Assembly: GCA_014529385.2 (NCBI GenBank)
Contig: CM043971.1
Span: forward strand, 90,161,840-90,225,839
Source of the DNA: Adiantum capillus-veneris
Lineage: Eukaryota > Streptophyta > Polypodiopsida > Polypodiales > Pteridaceae
Length of the DNA: 64,000 bases
Direction of reading: 5' to 3'
Part shown: positions 32,643-43,079 of the stretch, in pieces
Layout: every line of letters starts with the position of its first letter
Position numbering within the stretch: position 1 is the first letter of the stretch
Made by a program: the position numbers and the translations under genes
The notes under the pieces: model-generated
What the model was told of the DNA's origin: nothing
What the model saw: the letters and a program-made list of their open reading frames with translations, nothing else
Database searches by the model: none

Positions 32643-35201
32643 GGGGTTTTTTTTTTTTTTTGCGAGCTTTCAGTTTCAAGCTTTTACAATTGGAACTGTT
32701 TTTTCGAGCTTTTAAACCCAAATTTTACACCAATGATATCTTTAAATATCATTGTATAGTGGAAAAACTCAAAACCTTACAGTACAATCCTTCAACTACC
32801 AAACACTTTTAAGAAATATGGAAGCATGTCTATGCTTATGCAAAATGAAACTTTATAAAAAGCACCATTTGTATGTGTTTTTGAGGCTGTACTGAAAACG
32901 TGGGCTCCCACATGTGATTTCTTTCACATAAACTCTTATTTCCATCACTTTAATGATTTTGTTATCTCACAAAAATCAACACACAAGCCAATGGCGTCAA
33001 CATAATCTAACTACAAAAGAAAGCTCCAATCAAAGTCATCTCCACATCATGTGGCCGTCATGTACCAAACAAACACAAATGAAATATCCAAATGAAATGT
33101 ATGGAGTATACCAAAATGCCATGTCAATGTCATATGGCTGCCGTGTACATAAAAACATAAATCAAAACATGAAGATGTGTACTGTCAAAATAGAGTTTCC
33201 TCAACCAAATGTGCATCCGCAATCAACATTTCACAAGTCCACATGCAATATCGGTCAAACATCTTTCATAGAGCACATGATCTAGCTCTAGACACATGCA
33301 ATGCCTCATATCTTCCGCAGAAGCTCGGCCCAAACCACCACACCCCGCAAACAAGTCCAAAACATAGTCATGAGGCTCAGTAAATGTTGCCAGCAACCAG
33401 CTGACCATATAAAAAATAAATTAGAAACCGAATGAAAACACATATATACCATAACATTCACTAGTATCATACTTTGGACTAGTATGACTGAAAGAACAAA
33501 GAAGACCGCTCTGCCCCGCCTCTAAGAATAACACCATCAATCTCAATGGGGAAGACTACATCATCTATCATGTAGCTACAATCTGCTGGAAACAATCTCT
33601 CGACAATTTTCTCCCCTGCCTCTCTATCATAGTGTGGCACAGGATGGCCAATACGATACCAAAGACACATGGTAAGATCAAGTACCTGCATGAATAAAAA
33701 ACTCAAAGAATGAATGGCATAGCTACAATGTTTTTAGTTAGGAAATTAAACTATGAAACTAAGTTTGTTATCTCACCGCCTCTCTAGTGAGTGGATGCCG
33801 ATATGCCTTCTTATTACACATGAGAGTCCATGTACATAAGAGCACAAGTCCTACCCTAGTTGCATCTGCAATAAAATCTCCAATATGCTCGGCCATGCAC
33901 ATGGTGACTAAAAACCCCTCATCGGCCAAAAACTCACGAGCAACATCCATGCACCCTGTCACTAGACCCCTAGAAAATGTGTTCCACTTGGGAACACTCA
34001 TGCCCTCTACAAAAGTGAATGATGACATGTAAGCATACAACCATAGTTAGTTGTAGGTACTAGTCCAAAGAAAAGTTACTTACCCAATGGGATTGGTCCT
34101 AGACCATCCACAAGCAAACTTGTAGGAAAATCTGCAAAGATAAGCCTAGCAACCTCATGACATGGCACACCATGTTTGCTATATAGATTCGTATTCTGTG
34201 TCGCAAAAAATTTGTTGATGCTATAAGAAAACCAAACATGAATTATGTTCAAAATCATAGAACAATGCAAGAAAAAAATGCAAATAAGTAAGCACTATGA
34301 AAATCTACCTATCAAGGGCAAACTTATCAATTTGTGATATATCCACAAGCAAAACATCTACAATAGTTTGGTAATGGGACCCTGCAAGCATTATCCAAAT
34401 TAACTTTGAATTAGGAAATATGGAAGATAGATATGCTAGCAATTTTCTTAAACTTACCAACAGATCGTGTGATCGGCCTTCTCTCCCAAGCCTCTCGCCC
34501 AAGTGAAGACTCTGCAACAAACGAAGTAGTGTGCACCAATGAGGATGTAGTGGGCACATTAGAAGAGGGTGCCATATGGGGTATAGTGGTTCCCAAAGAG
34601 GACATGCTGGGCTCTGTAGATGGCACAATGGGAGGCATTGAAGGAGTGGATTTCCTTGATGTACTTGGAGGCTCCATTTTCCCTTTACCCTTCTTGAGTA
34701 CATTGCTTGCTAGTGGAGTACCTTGAGAGCCACTCTCAATGGTGTTTTGAGTAACTCCTTGAGAAACGGGAGGGAGAGACTCTTCTTGTGTCTCCTGTAA
34801 GTACTCATCACTCTCATTTTGAAACCCTTCACTCAAAAACCATATAGCACAATATCACATAAATTAGTACATATACATTCTCAAAATAAAAGAGCCACTA
34901 GTGTTAAGATACTTACTCTTACGTAATTCAAACTCTTGCTTTGGAATAACTCCTAGTGGATAATCCAACCACCAAGGACAAAAATTGGCTTCCCATGTTG
35001 TCATATTCCTTTCAATCAAAGAGGGAGAGAACATTGTATTCTCATCACGTACATCAATCCACTCTCTAGTGAATAATGGGGCTTCATTCAATTAATGTGC
35101 TTCAACGCATTGCATAACCCATCTACACAATTTTTAGAGCATCATCCACTTTGAAAAGCATACAAACGCAATGGTAAATGTCATGTATCCAAAAAAAAAA
35201 A
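32643..35201. mobile_element. 2.6-kb insertion carrying a gene fragment
   Basis: Interrupts the LINE endonuclease. Its edges are GGGG plus a T15 run on the left (32643-32661) and an A11 run on the right (35191-35201). TGTC stands on both sides (32639-32642 and 35202-35205) as a possible 4-bp target duplication. The ends are inverted only as T-rich/A-rich runs, so the transposon class is unclear. It contains spliced-gene structure with introns, which argues for DNA-level capture (Pack-MULE- or Helitron-like) and not an RNA copy. The stretch 32662-33222 shows no gene. Confidence 0.55.
33223..35091 (-). CDS. Seven-exon methyltransferase-like gene fragment
   Basis: Seven exons can be placed on the minus strand with GT-AG introns, all in phase: 34917-35091, 34458-34826, 34309-34381, 34084-34220, 33777-34006, 33489-33685 and 33223-33400 (about 453 codons). 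Exon 2 is a Ser/Pro-rich linker. Exon 7 reads 'WLLATFTEPHDYVLDLFAGC' then 'GGLGRAS' and 'CLELDHVLYERC', the AdoMet-binding motif I and acidic loop of beta-class DNA amino-methyltransferases, in which this motif is C-terminal. Exon 5 ('AREFLADEGFLVTMCMAEHI') fits the strand before it. The catalytic (D/S/N)PP(Y/W) motif is not visible; exon 3 'VDVLLVDISQID' is where it might have been. There is no 5' start: the frame is stopped 3 bases before 35091, so the first exons are missing. The exon 6 donor (GTCATA) is weak. Without that splice a stop follows. Confidence 0.5.
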
Positions 35202-35205
35202 TGTC

Positions 35206-35645
35206 AGAGTCTCCTTTGTATGTCTAGTCTGCAATAGTCATACATACCCCTCCTTGGATACCACTAGGTCTAAATGCAACTGACCAAAATGTTTCAAATA
35301 ACCACACAAAATTTGACTAGATTGTCTAATGTGGATCTCACAAAGATGATGCTCTTGCAGCATAAGAATATCAATCACACCACCCACAAGGAATCACTAA
35401 AGCACCTAACACAACCGACCTCCGTGGTATTGAAATTGGGGCCTACCTAATCCGTACACAATCCATGAGACAGTCCTTACGGAGTCATTGAGAGAAAATT
35501 GATGCTACAACAATAGCCAATCTTGCTATCCTTGAGGTTTTATTTTATGGAAAGTAATCCAAATCCAAGCGACCCTGAGATAGACGTGATTGTAGAGACT
35601 GTCCAACGAAGGACCAAGAAGAGTGTGAAGTTCGTCGGGGTACCT
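35206..35645 (-). pseudogene. LINE ORF2, endonuclease first half
   Basis: 'VDILMLQEHHL' type sequence (about 35330-35370, in shifted frames 'LIFLCCKSIIF'), then 'FRPSGIQGGVCMTIAD' (about 35215-35275). These are the Glu-containing and GG(V/I) blocks of plant L1 endonucleases. Heavily frameshifted. Confidence 0.65.
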
Positions 35646-36130
35646 CCTCTATCTAGGAGTCCTCATGTATACATACATAGCATAGTGGAATCTGTGTTTT
35701 AGAAAAAATTCTACCACAACGTGTCTAGATCCTGTTGTGTCTGGTCATGTCACTGAGAACTTGGCCAATGGCCACAGAGTCTGTACCAGATCTGTCACCC
35801 CTAAGTCTCCCGTGTGGTGAGAGAGCTCAAGATCCTGGGCCTAAAGCCAGTCCATCACTGAGTCCATGGTCCACTCATGGTCCCTACCACACAAAGATAA
35901 ATAGAAAAACCAACCACTATGTCCAAGGCCTCTATCCCTCTAGATGCAAGAAACAATACTTGGATTTCAAAGCAAGCTGCCTCAAAGTCTAGTGAAGAGT
36001 TGCTAAGGAATCATGTGAAGTCATAGTTGAAGAAGTCCCATCGACGATGATGAATGTCAAAACTTGTCAATGCTCAAGGGACTGCGGCAAAGGGTGATTT
36101 TTACACTAGAAGGGGGGTCTGCAAGAAGGT

Positions 36131-36132
<2 letters not shown>

Positions 36133-36212
<80 letters not shown>
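36133..36212. repeat. (TC)40 microsatellite
   Basis: Pure TC run. The Leu-Ser and Arg-Glu frames over it are artefacts. The 35646-36130 stretch before it has short openings only. Confidence 0.97.
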
Positions 36213-36217
<5 letters not shown>

Positions 36218-36289
36218 ACGGCTCGTGGAAAAAGTGATACCAAGAGACTTCCTAGTAGACGATGAAGGTCCTGCCCCGTGATTATTTTG

Positions 36290-36948
36290 GATATGAGGAA
36301 GGAGCACGAGAGGGTGATGGAGTTGGGGGGCTAGTAGGTGGAATGGGAGGGGAGGGGGTGGAAGTGGGGGGAGGTGGAGGAGATGGAGGCCGAGGGGGGG
36401 GGGGGGGGGGGGGGGGGATGTGTGTGTGCAGGGTAGTGGGTGGAATGGTTGGGAGGAGGGGTTGTCAATGGCGAAGATGAGGTGGAGGGGGTATCTATGG
36501 CCTCATACTAATATAAGAGGTCAAAATGGATCCTTGTGGGAGCCCTCTGGTGCTAACCGAGTGTAGGATGACCACCAAGGGGGCCAAAATGGCATTGTAG
36601 GTATGTTAGCTACCTTGGAAGCTACAGAAGCTTCCATGTGAGGTGTCTCTAGGATAGTCCCAATCTCTGAACCAATCCAGGAAAGGAGTGGCAGATACTC
36701 TCTCCTCATGCTTGGGAAGCAGACTAAGAGGGGAAGGTCTGTCTCCTCAACAAGAACATTGGGAGGTGTTGATTGTGCAAGATTTAACCTCTTAGGAAAA
36801 ATGAAGGCTACAAGGATAATCCCCATCACTCTCTACACTAATTTGCAGTTTATGCTTTAAGACTCATTTTGAACTGGATATATAGCTCTAATCCAAAGGA
36901 GAAAACCATCTGTCAAAGGGATAATGTTTTTTAAAAGATGGACTCAAG
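36290..36948 (-). pseudogene. LINE ORF1: DUF4283-like part and Pro-rich tail
   Basis: 'VEETDLPLLVCFPSMRREYL' and 'LLSWIGSEIGTILETP' (about 36640-36760) match the DUF4283-type ORF1 of plant LINEs (WVxLPxLP...W, then IGxxLG). Downstream, 36300-36480 reads as a Pro-rich tail on the minus strand. The plus-strand Gly-rich frame there is its shadow; it includes a G24 run at 36394-36417. It continues on the far side of the TRIM element (38829-39000). Confidence 0.6.
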
Positions 36949-36950
36949 AG

Positions 36951-37239
36951 TGTTGGGTTGAATCCCTGTATGGTCTAATCTTGTGGGAACGCCACTAGTT
37001 TTAGGTAAATGTGTACTCCAGTCTTTGTGGAGTTTGCACGGTAGTTTTTGCATGGATGGCCTAAATTCTCTTCATATGTAACAAGGATTTCACAATCAAA
37101 ATATACATAGTGTCTTCTTGTGTTGTGTGATCAACTATCTCGTTCTCCATCTCGTTCATCCCCTCTCATTTTTTCACATCTCTCCAAGCCGCCATGGATT
37201 GCCCACGATGGCATCCTCCATAGCCCGATGCACCCAACA
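36951..37239 (+). repeat. 5' LTR of the TRIM element
   Basis: TGTTGGGTTG...CCCAACA. Aligns along its whole length with 38538-38823, with several dozen substitutions and a few 1-2 bp gaps. Confidence 0.88.
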
Positions 37240-37240
37240 A

Positions 37241-37252
37241 TGGTATCAGAGC
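37241..37252 (+). other. Primer-binding site, initiator-Met tRNA
   Basis: TGGTATCAGAGC one base after the LTR end. Confidence 0.9.
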
Positions 37253-37379
37253 TCGAAGGCTCGTGTTGGGAAATCCCCGTGGGAAAGGTCGCTTGTAGAG
37301 AAGACGAAGGCTTCATGGACCTGCATGAATTCCAGCATAATTACCATCAACATGTCTGCCATGGCCTAAACCACAACTC

Positions 37380-38159
37380 TTGACACAAAACAATCATCTT
37401 GTTCGGCCTCTACTGGCTGTGCACAAGCAAATCGACATTGGTATTGTCGTCTGTTGTAGAGCTCACATTTTCTTTCCTTTTCACACTCCATTAAACTTTG
37501 GCTCTTCTTTATTTGGTATATGGCCTTCAACCAAGGGGGTTTTCACATGTAGCATTGACTCAAAGCGTTGTTCCTCCAAAGCAAGAAGAAGGAGGAGCCA
37601 GATTGAATCGGAATTCCTACTGTCTTTGGTGTTATATTTTATTGCCATCGAGCTACGAGAGAGGAATCATGTTGAAACCCATGCAAGTTTGAATTATTTC
37701 AAGGAAAGAAAACATTTGATTTTTGGTTTTATGCAGTGCTTGGATCCTCTTGATGATGCCGACTCTTGAAATGATAAATCAAGTTTGAAACTTATCAACG
37801 ATGATACTTGTAGTAAGCAACAAAATTTGACATCATTTTTGTCTTCAACGACAGTGACCAAAGTAGAAATTTTATCGTGCATAGCATCGAAAGTGGATAA
37901 ATTCAACGGATCCGGTTTCCACACCTCGCAAATCAAAGTGAAGGGAAATATGATGCGAAAGAACCTTTGGAGCGTCGTCAAGCCTCTATCAATAGAAGAA
38001 GCAGGCACATCCGCTACTGATTCAAGAGCAGTATCTGTCGAGCAACAACACAAGGACGAGCAAGCACTTGGTACATCAACAAATTCTACACATGAAGATC
38101 TACTTCGAGATTGCAGTACAGAATTTCACAAAATATTTTTTGTCAGTTTCGTGTCATAG
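37380..38159 (+). pseudogene. Gag-like remnant of the TRIM body
   Basis: Two in-phase frames separated by one stop at 37767-37769. The second contains 'VDKFNGSGFHTSQIKVKGN' then 'MMRKNLWSVVK' (about 37890-37985), which follows the N-terminal Copia Gag pattern (KFNG-x-NF-x-W-x-M-x-LW-x-V). The conserved Trp is replaced by Ser-Gln. The first frame is basic and unrecognised. This points to descent from a Copia element by internal deletion. Confidence 0.55.
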
Positions 38160-38525
38160 ATTTGTCATCTTTTGTCTATTGTCAAAACAATCATACGCTT
38201 TTTAATCAAATCCTTATTTTAGCCTATAAATTGTCAAGCATTGCCATAATAAAAATTTGTATGGGTTAGACACTACCACACATACATAAGTGGTAAGACT
38301 TACCAAAAACACTTGTTCTTAGTCCTTTTTTTGTCCCACTTCTTGTGAGGTTATTGGGTACACCTTAAACCCAAGGTTTAGCACCAAAAACTACATTTGA
38401 GGATAGCCTAACAATAGCACCAGGTTATGGATACACCAAATCCTTGGTTGTGAGAGAACCTAAAACTCACGGTTGTTGAGTACACTAAAAACTCGAGATA
38501 TCATGAGAGTGATGTAGTTCGGGCT

Positions 38526-38537
38526 TGAGGGGGGGAT
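38526..38537 (+). other. Polypurine tract of the TRIM element
   Basis: GAGGGGGGGAT directly before the TGTTGTG start of the 3' LTR. Confidence 0.85.
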
Positions 38538-38823
38538 TGTTGTGTTCAAGGCCTGTATGGTCTAATCCCTTGAGAACACCACTAGGTTTAGGTAAATGTG
38601 TACTCCAATCTTTGTGGAGTTTGCATGGCAGTTTTTGCATGTTTGGCCTAAGTTCTCTATATATGTAACAAGGATTTTACAATCAAAATATACATACCGT
38701 TTTCTTGTTCTATGTTGACTATCTCTTTCTCCATCTTGTTCATCCCCTCTCGCTTCTGCACATCTCTCTAAGCCACCATGGTGTGCCCACGATGGCATCC
38801 TCCATAGCTTGCTGCACCCAAGA
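38538..38823 (+). repeat. 3' LTR of the TRIM element
   Basis: TGTTGTGTTC...CCCAAGA; the terminal CAACA has become CAAGA. Followed by the target copy AAGAG. Confidence 0.85.
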
Positions 38824-38828
38824 AAGAG

Positions 38829-39000
38829 ATGGGTTGACCTTATCAGCAATGGACATTGGCTCAGTTTGGATGACATAGCCATTAATTTTAACATATATAT
38901 TGGATGTTTGTAGGAAATAAAAGATAGGATTTTGTTCATGAAAGATAATCTTGGACAAACCTCCATGACTCATAGCATTGAAATCATCTTATGTGTTGTT
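38829..39000 (-). pseudogene. LINE ORF1, piece beyond the TRIM element
   Basis: Minus-strand openings ('FMNKILSFISYKHPIYM', 'KLMAMSSKLSQCPLL') that would lead into the ORF1 part at 36290-36948 once the TRIM element is removed. Assigned mainly by position. Confidence 0.4.
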
Positions 39001-39089
39001 GCTAAGGCACTCTTCTCTTCTTTTTGTAGGATAAGACCATTCAAGGAGGAGCTCAAAACCAAGCTCAATCTTAGGTGGAAAATTTAGTG

Positions 39090-39600
39090 AAGCTACAATC
39101 AATGGATTTATAGATTTAAGTGCATCTGAGCTTTCCAATCCCTGATAAAGGTGTGAAGGTAAAATTAGGCGATGGACGTTGTGTCAGATGTAAATATTTT
39201 GAACATAGTTATGAATTTTTTTTGAGATGTCCTTCACATAATTCATAGATGTGTCTCCTCTTGTGACCCTCAGGAACTTACATTCAAGGAGTGTTGTTGG
39301 GAGAATGTAGGCATATGGACATCCCATTATGGAATACTTGGAGGTCTATTTTTATGTGGAATTTTTGGACTCAAAAAAATAGGACTATCGTCTCATGCCA
39401 AGATGATAAAGAAGGTCTTCAAATTCTCTTTGATCTCAAGATGGCTACAACTTGACGTCTTCAGCTTATGAAGGACACATTTATTGCCCCTTTGTACAAG
39501 ATTCAAAGAGAACATAGATGGAAAAATTGGAGGTCTTTGATGCTGCAATTCTACTCTAAAGAAAAACTAGCCATGTCTTTTGACTTTTTTTTTTTGGAAT
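39090..39600 (+). pseudogene. LINE 3' end with zf-RVT finger
   Basis: 'LGDGRCVRCKYFEHSYEFF' then 'LRCPSH' (about 39166-39240) is the Cys/His finger found after plant LINE reverse transcriptases. 'MDIPLWNTWRSIFMWNFW' (about 39318-39370) parallels 'DIPLWNIWRGVIYG' in the LINE at 61690-61760. Opposite orientation to the large LINE on its left. Confidence 0.65.
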
Positions 39601-40079
39601 AACAATTGAATTAAGTAAAAAGAAGGGAGAAGAAAACACAAATTCCCTTTTGGTAGGATAGGTGCTATCCTGGCCTAGAGAAAAAAGGTCTAAAGATAGG
39701 GAACACATCAAAGGGGATTACAATGAGAAAGATAGTTTACAATGGCATAAAGTTTCAGAGGATCATAACAAGATAAACTGAGAGACCTCCATTTTTTTTT
39801 TGAAGAAACTTGGAATTACATTAAAGTGCAAGAGGTACAAGAAAGGTACATGCCCACAAGTGTCTCCCCAAAGATGGTAAACCTCTCCCCTATCATTCAA
39901 CACCGCATCCAACCTAACATGTTTACTTCCTTGTCTCCCCGCCCACCTAGTATTTCCTTCAATGGAACCTTGCACAACTTATCAGTCCAAAGACCTTTTC
40001 AAGTGATTCCAAACTCTAATGCACACAATGGGTAGTTTTCTATTATTGCCAATGTGTAGAAAAATATGGAACATCATGG
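39580..40079. other. Two T-runs with adjoining short repeat ends
   Basis: T-runs at about 39583-39593 and 39791-39800 are each followed by GGAATAAC/GAAGAAAC-like phrases and an A-rich segment. Read on the minus strand they look like poly(A)-ended 3' tails of short LINE or SINE insertions. No gene seen. Confidence 0.35.
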
Positions 40080-41475
40080 TCTAGATGAAGCACATGTTCA
40101 GAAGGATCCCCATTTTCAAACTAGTATGAATGAGCAGCAACATGAGGACAAGCAACCTACTGTAGATGAAAAAATCAATGAGGATAATGCAAAATCTCCT
40201 CAGGACTGCTAGGGTGAAGTAACAAATCGACAAGCTTAGGTGTATGATAGTGAGGGAGGGGAAGTTATCATTGGCTATGCAGAACTGGATAATTGGTTTA
40301 CGCACTCAGAAAAAGGACCATGTCATGGTATTAGGCCACCATTTTAAATCTTGAAAAAATGGATTTCAGAAGAATGGGAGGGCAGAAACCTTTCTTACCC
40401 AAAATCAATATCTTCATATAACTATTACTTGTTCTTTTTGGAAGACTTTGATATGCTTTAAAGGTCATCAGTAGAGGGCAAAGGTTGATAAGAAACACCC
40501 CTATGTATGTGCTCAAGTGGCACAAAGTGTTTGACCCCAAAGGCAAGAAACCAACTAAGATACCTGTACGGGTGGATTTCCCTGATTATCCCATTGAATA
40601 TTTCCCCTAGAAGAAATAGATAGGGGCTCAACTTGGGAAGGTCTTGGGATAGAAATCTACAAATAGGATCAACCCCAAATGGGATCCCCAATTGTTAATT
40701 ATTTTGAGAGAGAAAATACAACTCAAAGAACAAATGGGCCATGTGCTTCATGTACATAGGGTGATCTATAGAAATTTACCGAATGCATGCTTCCACTTTT
40801 TTCAACAGGGGCATCTTGTAATGGATTCTCCTGACCTTTGCAGCTAAAGCACATAAGGAGTCAAATAAATCTAAAGAAGGAAAAGATGGTAATCAAGGCT
40901 TCTAGCACGTGAACAGAAGGAAAAACTTCAAAAATCAAAATCAAAAAAGAAATAATGCCACCAAGTATGTTAACATATTTGGGGTTCTACTAGATGATAT
41001 CTTTGATCCTTCCTATGTAGAGGAGTTAGATGAGCCAAATAATAAATCTTCCTCTTCTCAGAATCCTCTTGAGAGTCCTAAGGATAATATGGCCCCAAAT
41101 TAGTTCTCAGATGGATCCCTCCAAAAAGAAAATCGGATCCCACATGATAGCCTAGATGACAACACCAAAGGAATGTGTTCTGGCTCTGAGCCTTTAGAAA
41201 GTGAACCAAGCATTACAACCACCCCAGTTTATCACTCAAGCCCTTTGAAGGAGACATCTCATTTTGAGGAAACTCTAGACAACTTCATCAATGAAATTCA
41301 AGAACATGACAATCTTGAGCTGAATAAACTGTCTCAATCCCCTAGGAATTCTTTGGACATACTTATGACTCAAGCAGAGGAAGAGACGTTGCCTCATTTT
41401 GGAAATAAACCTAAGAGGGAAAAACAAAAGAGCATTGATCCTAAAAGAGCTTCAATCTCTTTTGTGAAAAATCAT
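40080..41475 (+). pseudogene. LINE ORF1: DUF4283 and zinc knuckle
   Basis: 'IPVRVDFPDYPIEYFP' (about 40561-40610), 'IGAQLGKVLG', 'NRINPKWDPQLLI' and the knuckle 'CFHFFQQGHLVMDSPD' (about 40790-40840), where the second and last Cys are replaced by Phe and Ser. A polar Ser/Glu-rich tail with several stops follows to about 41475. The order matches plant L1 ORF1. It packs LINE RNA. Confidence 0.7.
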
Positions 41476-41479
41476 AAAT

Positions 41480-41908
41480 CTCAAAAAAATGAGTACTATC
41501 ATTTTTGGTTTTTCTCTTAACTCCAAAGGGTTGTCTACCCCTATCAGAGCAGTTAGCATAAAAAAATGGATTTTTTATTTGAATTTTCAGGTTGACATCA
41601 CTTGCGTGCAAGAGTTGAAGACTTTTGGGTTTACTTTGGAGAGTAATTTGCGCAAGCTCAGTAGAAATCATAAATGGTTTTTTACTAATCACTGTGCAGG
41701 TAGATGGGGTATTTCTCTTGGAATTCATACTAAACATGAGTAGTCAATTGATGAGGTGTAGAGGGGTCTAAAAGGAAATTGGGTTGTTGTCACCCTAAAG
41801 AAACCTTTTAGCTACATAGTGGTCAACCTTTATGCTTCCAGTTCCATCTCAGAGAGAGAAGGGATTTGGGATGAATGTCTTGATTATTGGTGACTTTAAC
41901 ATGGTCAC
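41480..41908 (+). pseudogene. LINE ORF2 endonuclease, cut by a Copia LTR
   Basis: 'FQVDITCVQELKTFGFTLES' (catalytic Glu, about 41588-41645), 'HCAGRWGISLGIHTK' and 'LDYWXFNMVT'/'IIGDFNMV' at 41883-41905. The reading stops inside the GDFN motif because the Copia LTR starts at 41909. The continuation is not found in the next 5 kb. Confidence 0.7.
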
Positions 41909-42051
41909 TGTTGAGATGTAGAGAGAAAGAGAGAGAAACAAGACAAAAGACACACCATGTACACTCCCAAAGACTAATTCATATTGAGGAAAAGATACAA
42001 ATATATAGGTGAAACTAAGTTGAGTAGAGTGAGCCATATATAGCACCAACA
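41909..42051 (-). repeat. 3' LTR of the minus-strand Copia element
   Basis: 143 bp, TGTTGGTGC...CTCAACA on the minus strand. A G-rich polypurine tract (GAGTGGGGGTG, 42051-42061) adjoins it. Same size and start as the LTR at 3289. Confidence 0.8.
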
Positions 42052-42298
42052 CCCCCACTCAAACAAAGGTCTCTAGCTTTGGATGAAAAAACCCTTGGGG
42101 ATTTCAAGGGAAAAACCAAGCCCCTATACAATGAGAAAATATGAACCAACGATGATGATGTGAAAGTGAATTGTGTATCTATGTACAAATATACGAGCGA
42201 CTCAGAGATCACAGTGTGCAAGTGTGGAGTGTGCATAGTGCATGGTACCAATAGGATTACAATGTCATATGTACAAAGCTATTACAATAGCAGAGAAG

Positions 42299-42640
42299 CT
42301 AATCTAGAAAGAGTGACCGAAGCAATTCTAAGCTCCGAGTTGACTCGTTGAGGCCGTTCGTAAGAATTTTTGCAATCATCTGGTCACTTGGACATTGTTC
42401 AACCATTATGGTGTCTTTGTGTACTTCATACTTGGCATAATGATAATGGACAGCAATGTGCTTTGACTTATTATGTTGAGCATAGTCTTTTGCAAGACTA
42501 ATAGCACTTTGGTTGTCACACCGCAAGGGTATGCTAGAAAGAGGATAGTGAGCAATATCAGCCAGCATTTGTCAAAGCTGAATCAGCTCACAAGCTGCAA
42601 GTGATGCCACAACATATTTTGACTCAGTCGTAGAAATTGC
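42299..42640 (-). pseudogene. Copia RNase H C-terminal part
   Basis: 'LRCDNQSAISLAKDYAQHNK' with the catalytic Asp, 'KHIAVHYHYAKYEVHKDTI' and 'SDQMIAKILTNGL' (where ADxxTKxL is expected). Ends as Copia polyproteins do, about 250 bp before the LTR. Confidence 0.85.
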
Positions 42641-43079
42641 AACACAATGTTGTTTCTTATTGGTCCAAAAAACAAGACAAACATTTATAAAGAAGCAATT
42701 TCCACTAGTAGATCACATAGATAAATGTGAAGTTGCCTAGTCTGCATCTGTGTAACCCAAAAGAAAAAGAGATTGCATAGAATCCAATGTCAGTTGTCAT
42801 CGATAGACCAAACCAAAATTTGTAGTGTCTTTTAAGTATTTCAATACACGCTTTGCTGCAAACCAATGCTTAAGAGAAGGACGTGCAAGATGTGGTCCAA
42901 GATAATTAGCAACAAAAAAAATCAGGATGAGTGTTCATGCCAACAAACTGAAGACATTCAATAAAGTTAGCATAAGGTTTATTTGTGACAAGTTGACTGT
43001 CACTGTCAGAAGTGTTCTTCGTGGAGCTTGCAAGACAAGGTGTTTTGTCTGAATGTGCAGATTCCATACCAAATTTTTG

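Larger units (their letters stand above)
36951..38823 (+). mobile_element. TRIM-like non-autonomous Copia element
   Basis: 1.87 kb, with 289- and 286-bp LTRs (36951-37239 and 38538-38823) and a perfect AAGAG target duplication (36946-36950 and 38824-38828). A TGGTATCAGAGC primer site at 37241-37252 follows the first LTR and a GAGGGGGGGAT purine tract precedes the second. The 1.3-kb body has no polymerase. It sits inside LINE ORF1. Confidence 0.9.

Noticed and set aside
33223-33408. C5-cytosine methyltransferase (DLFAGCGG motif)
   Set aside because: In C5 enzymes this motif is N-terminal and followed by PCQ and ENV motifs. Here it ends the protein and is preceded by the FTEP..YVLD phrase of beta-class amino-methyltransferases.
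36262-36480. Glycine-rich protein gene on the plus strand
   Set aside because: It is the antisense of the Pro-rich tail of LINE ORF1 and is driven by a G24 run.
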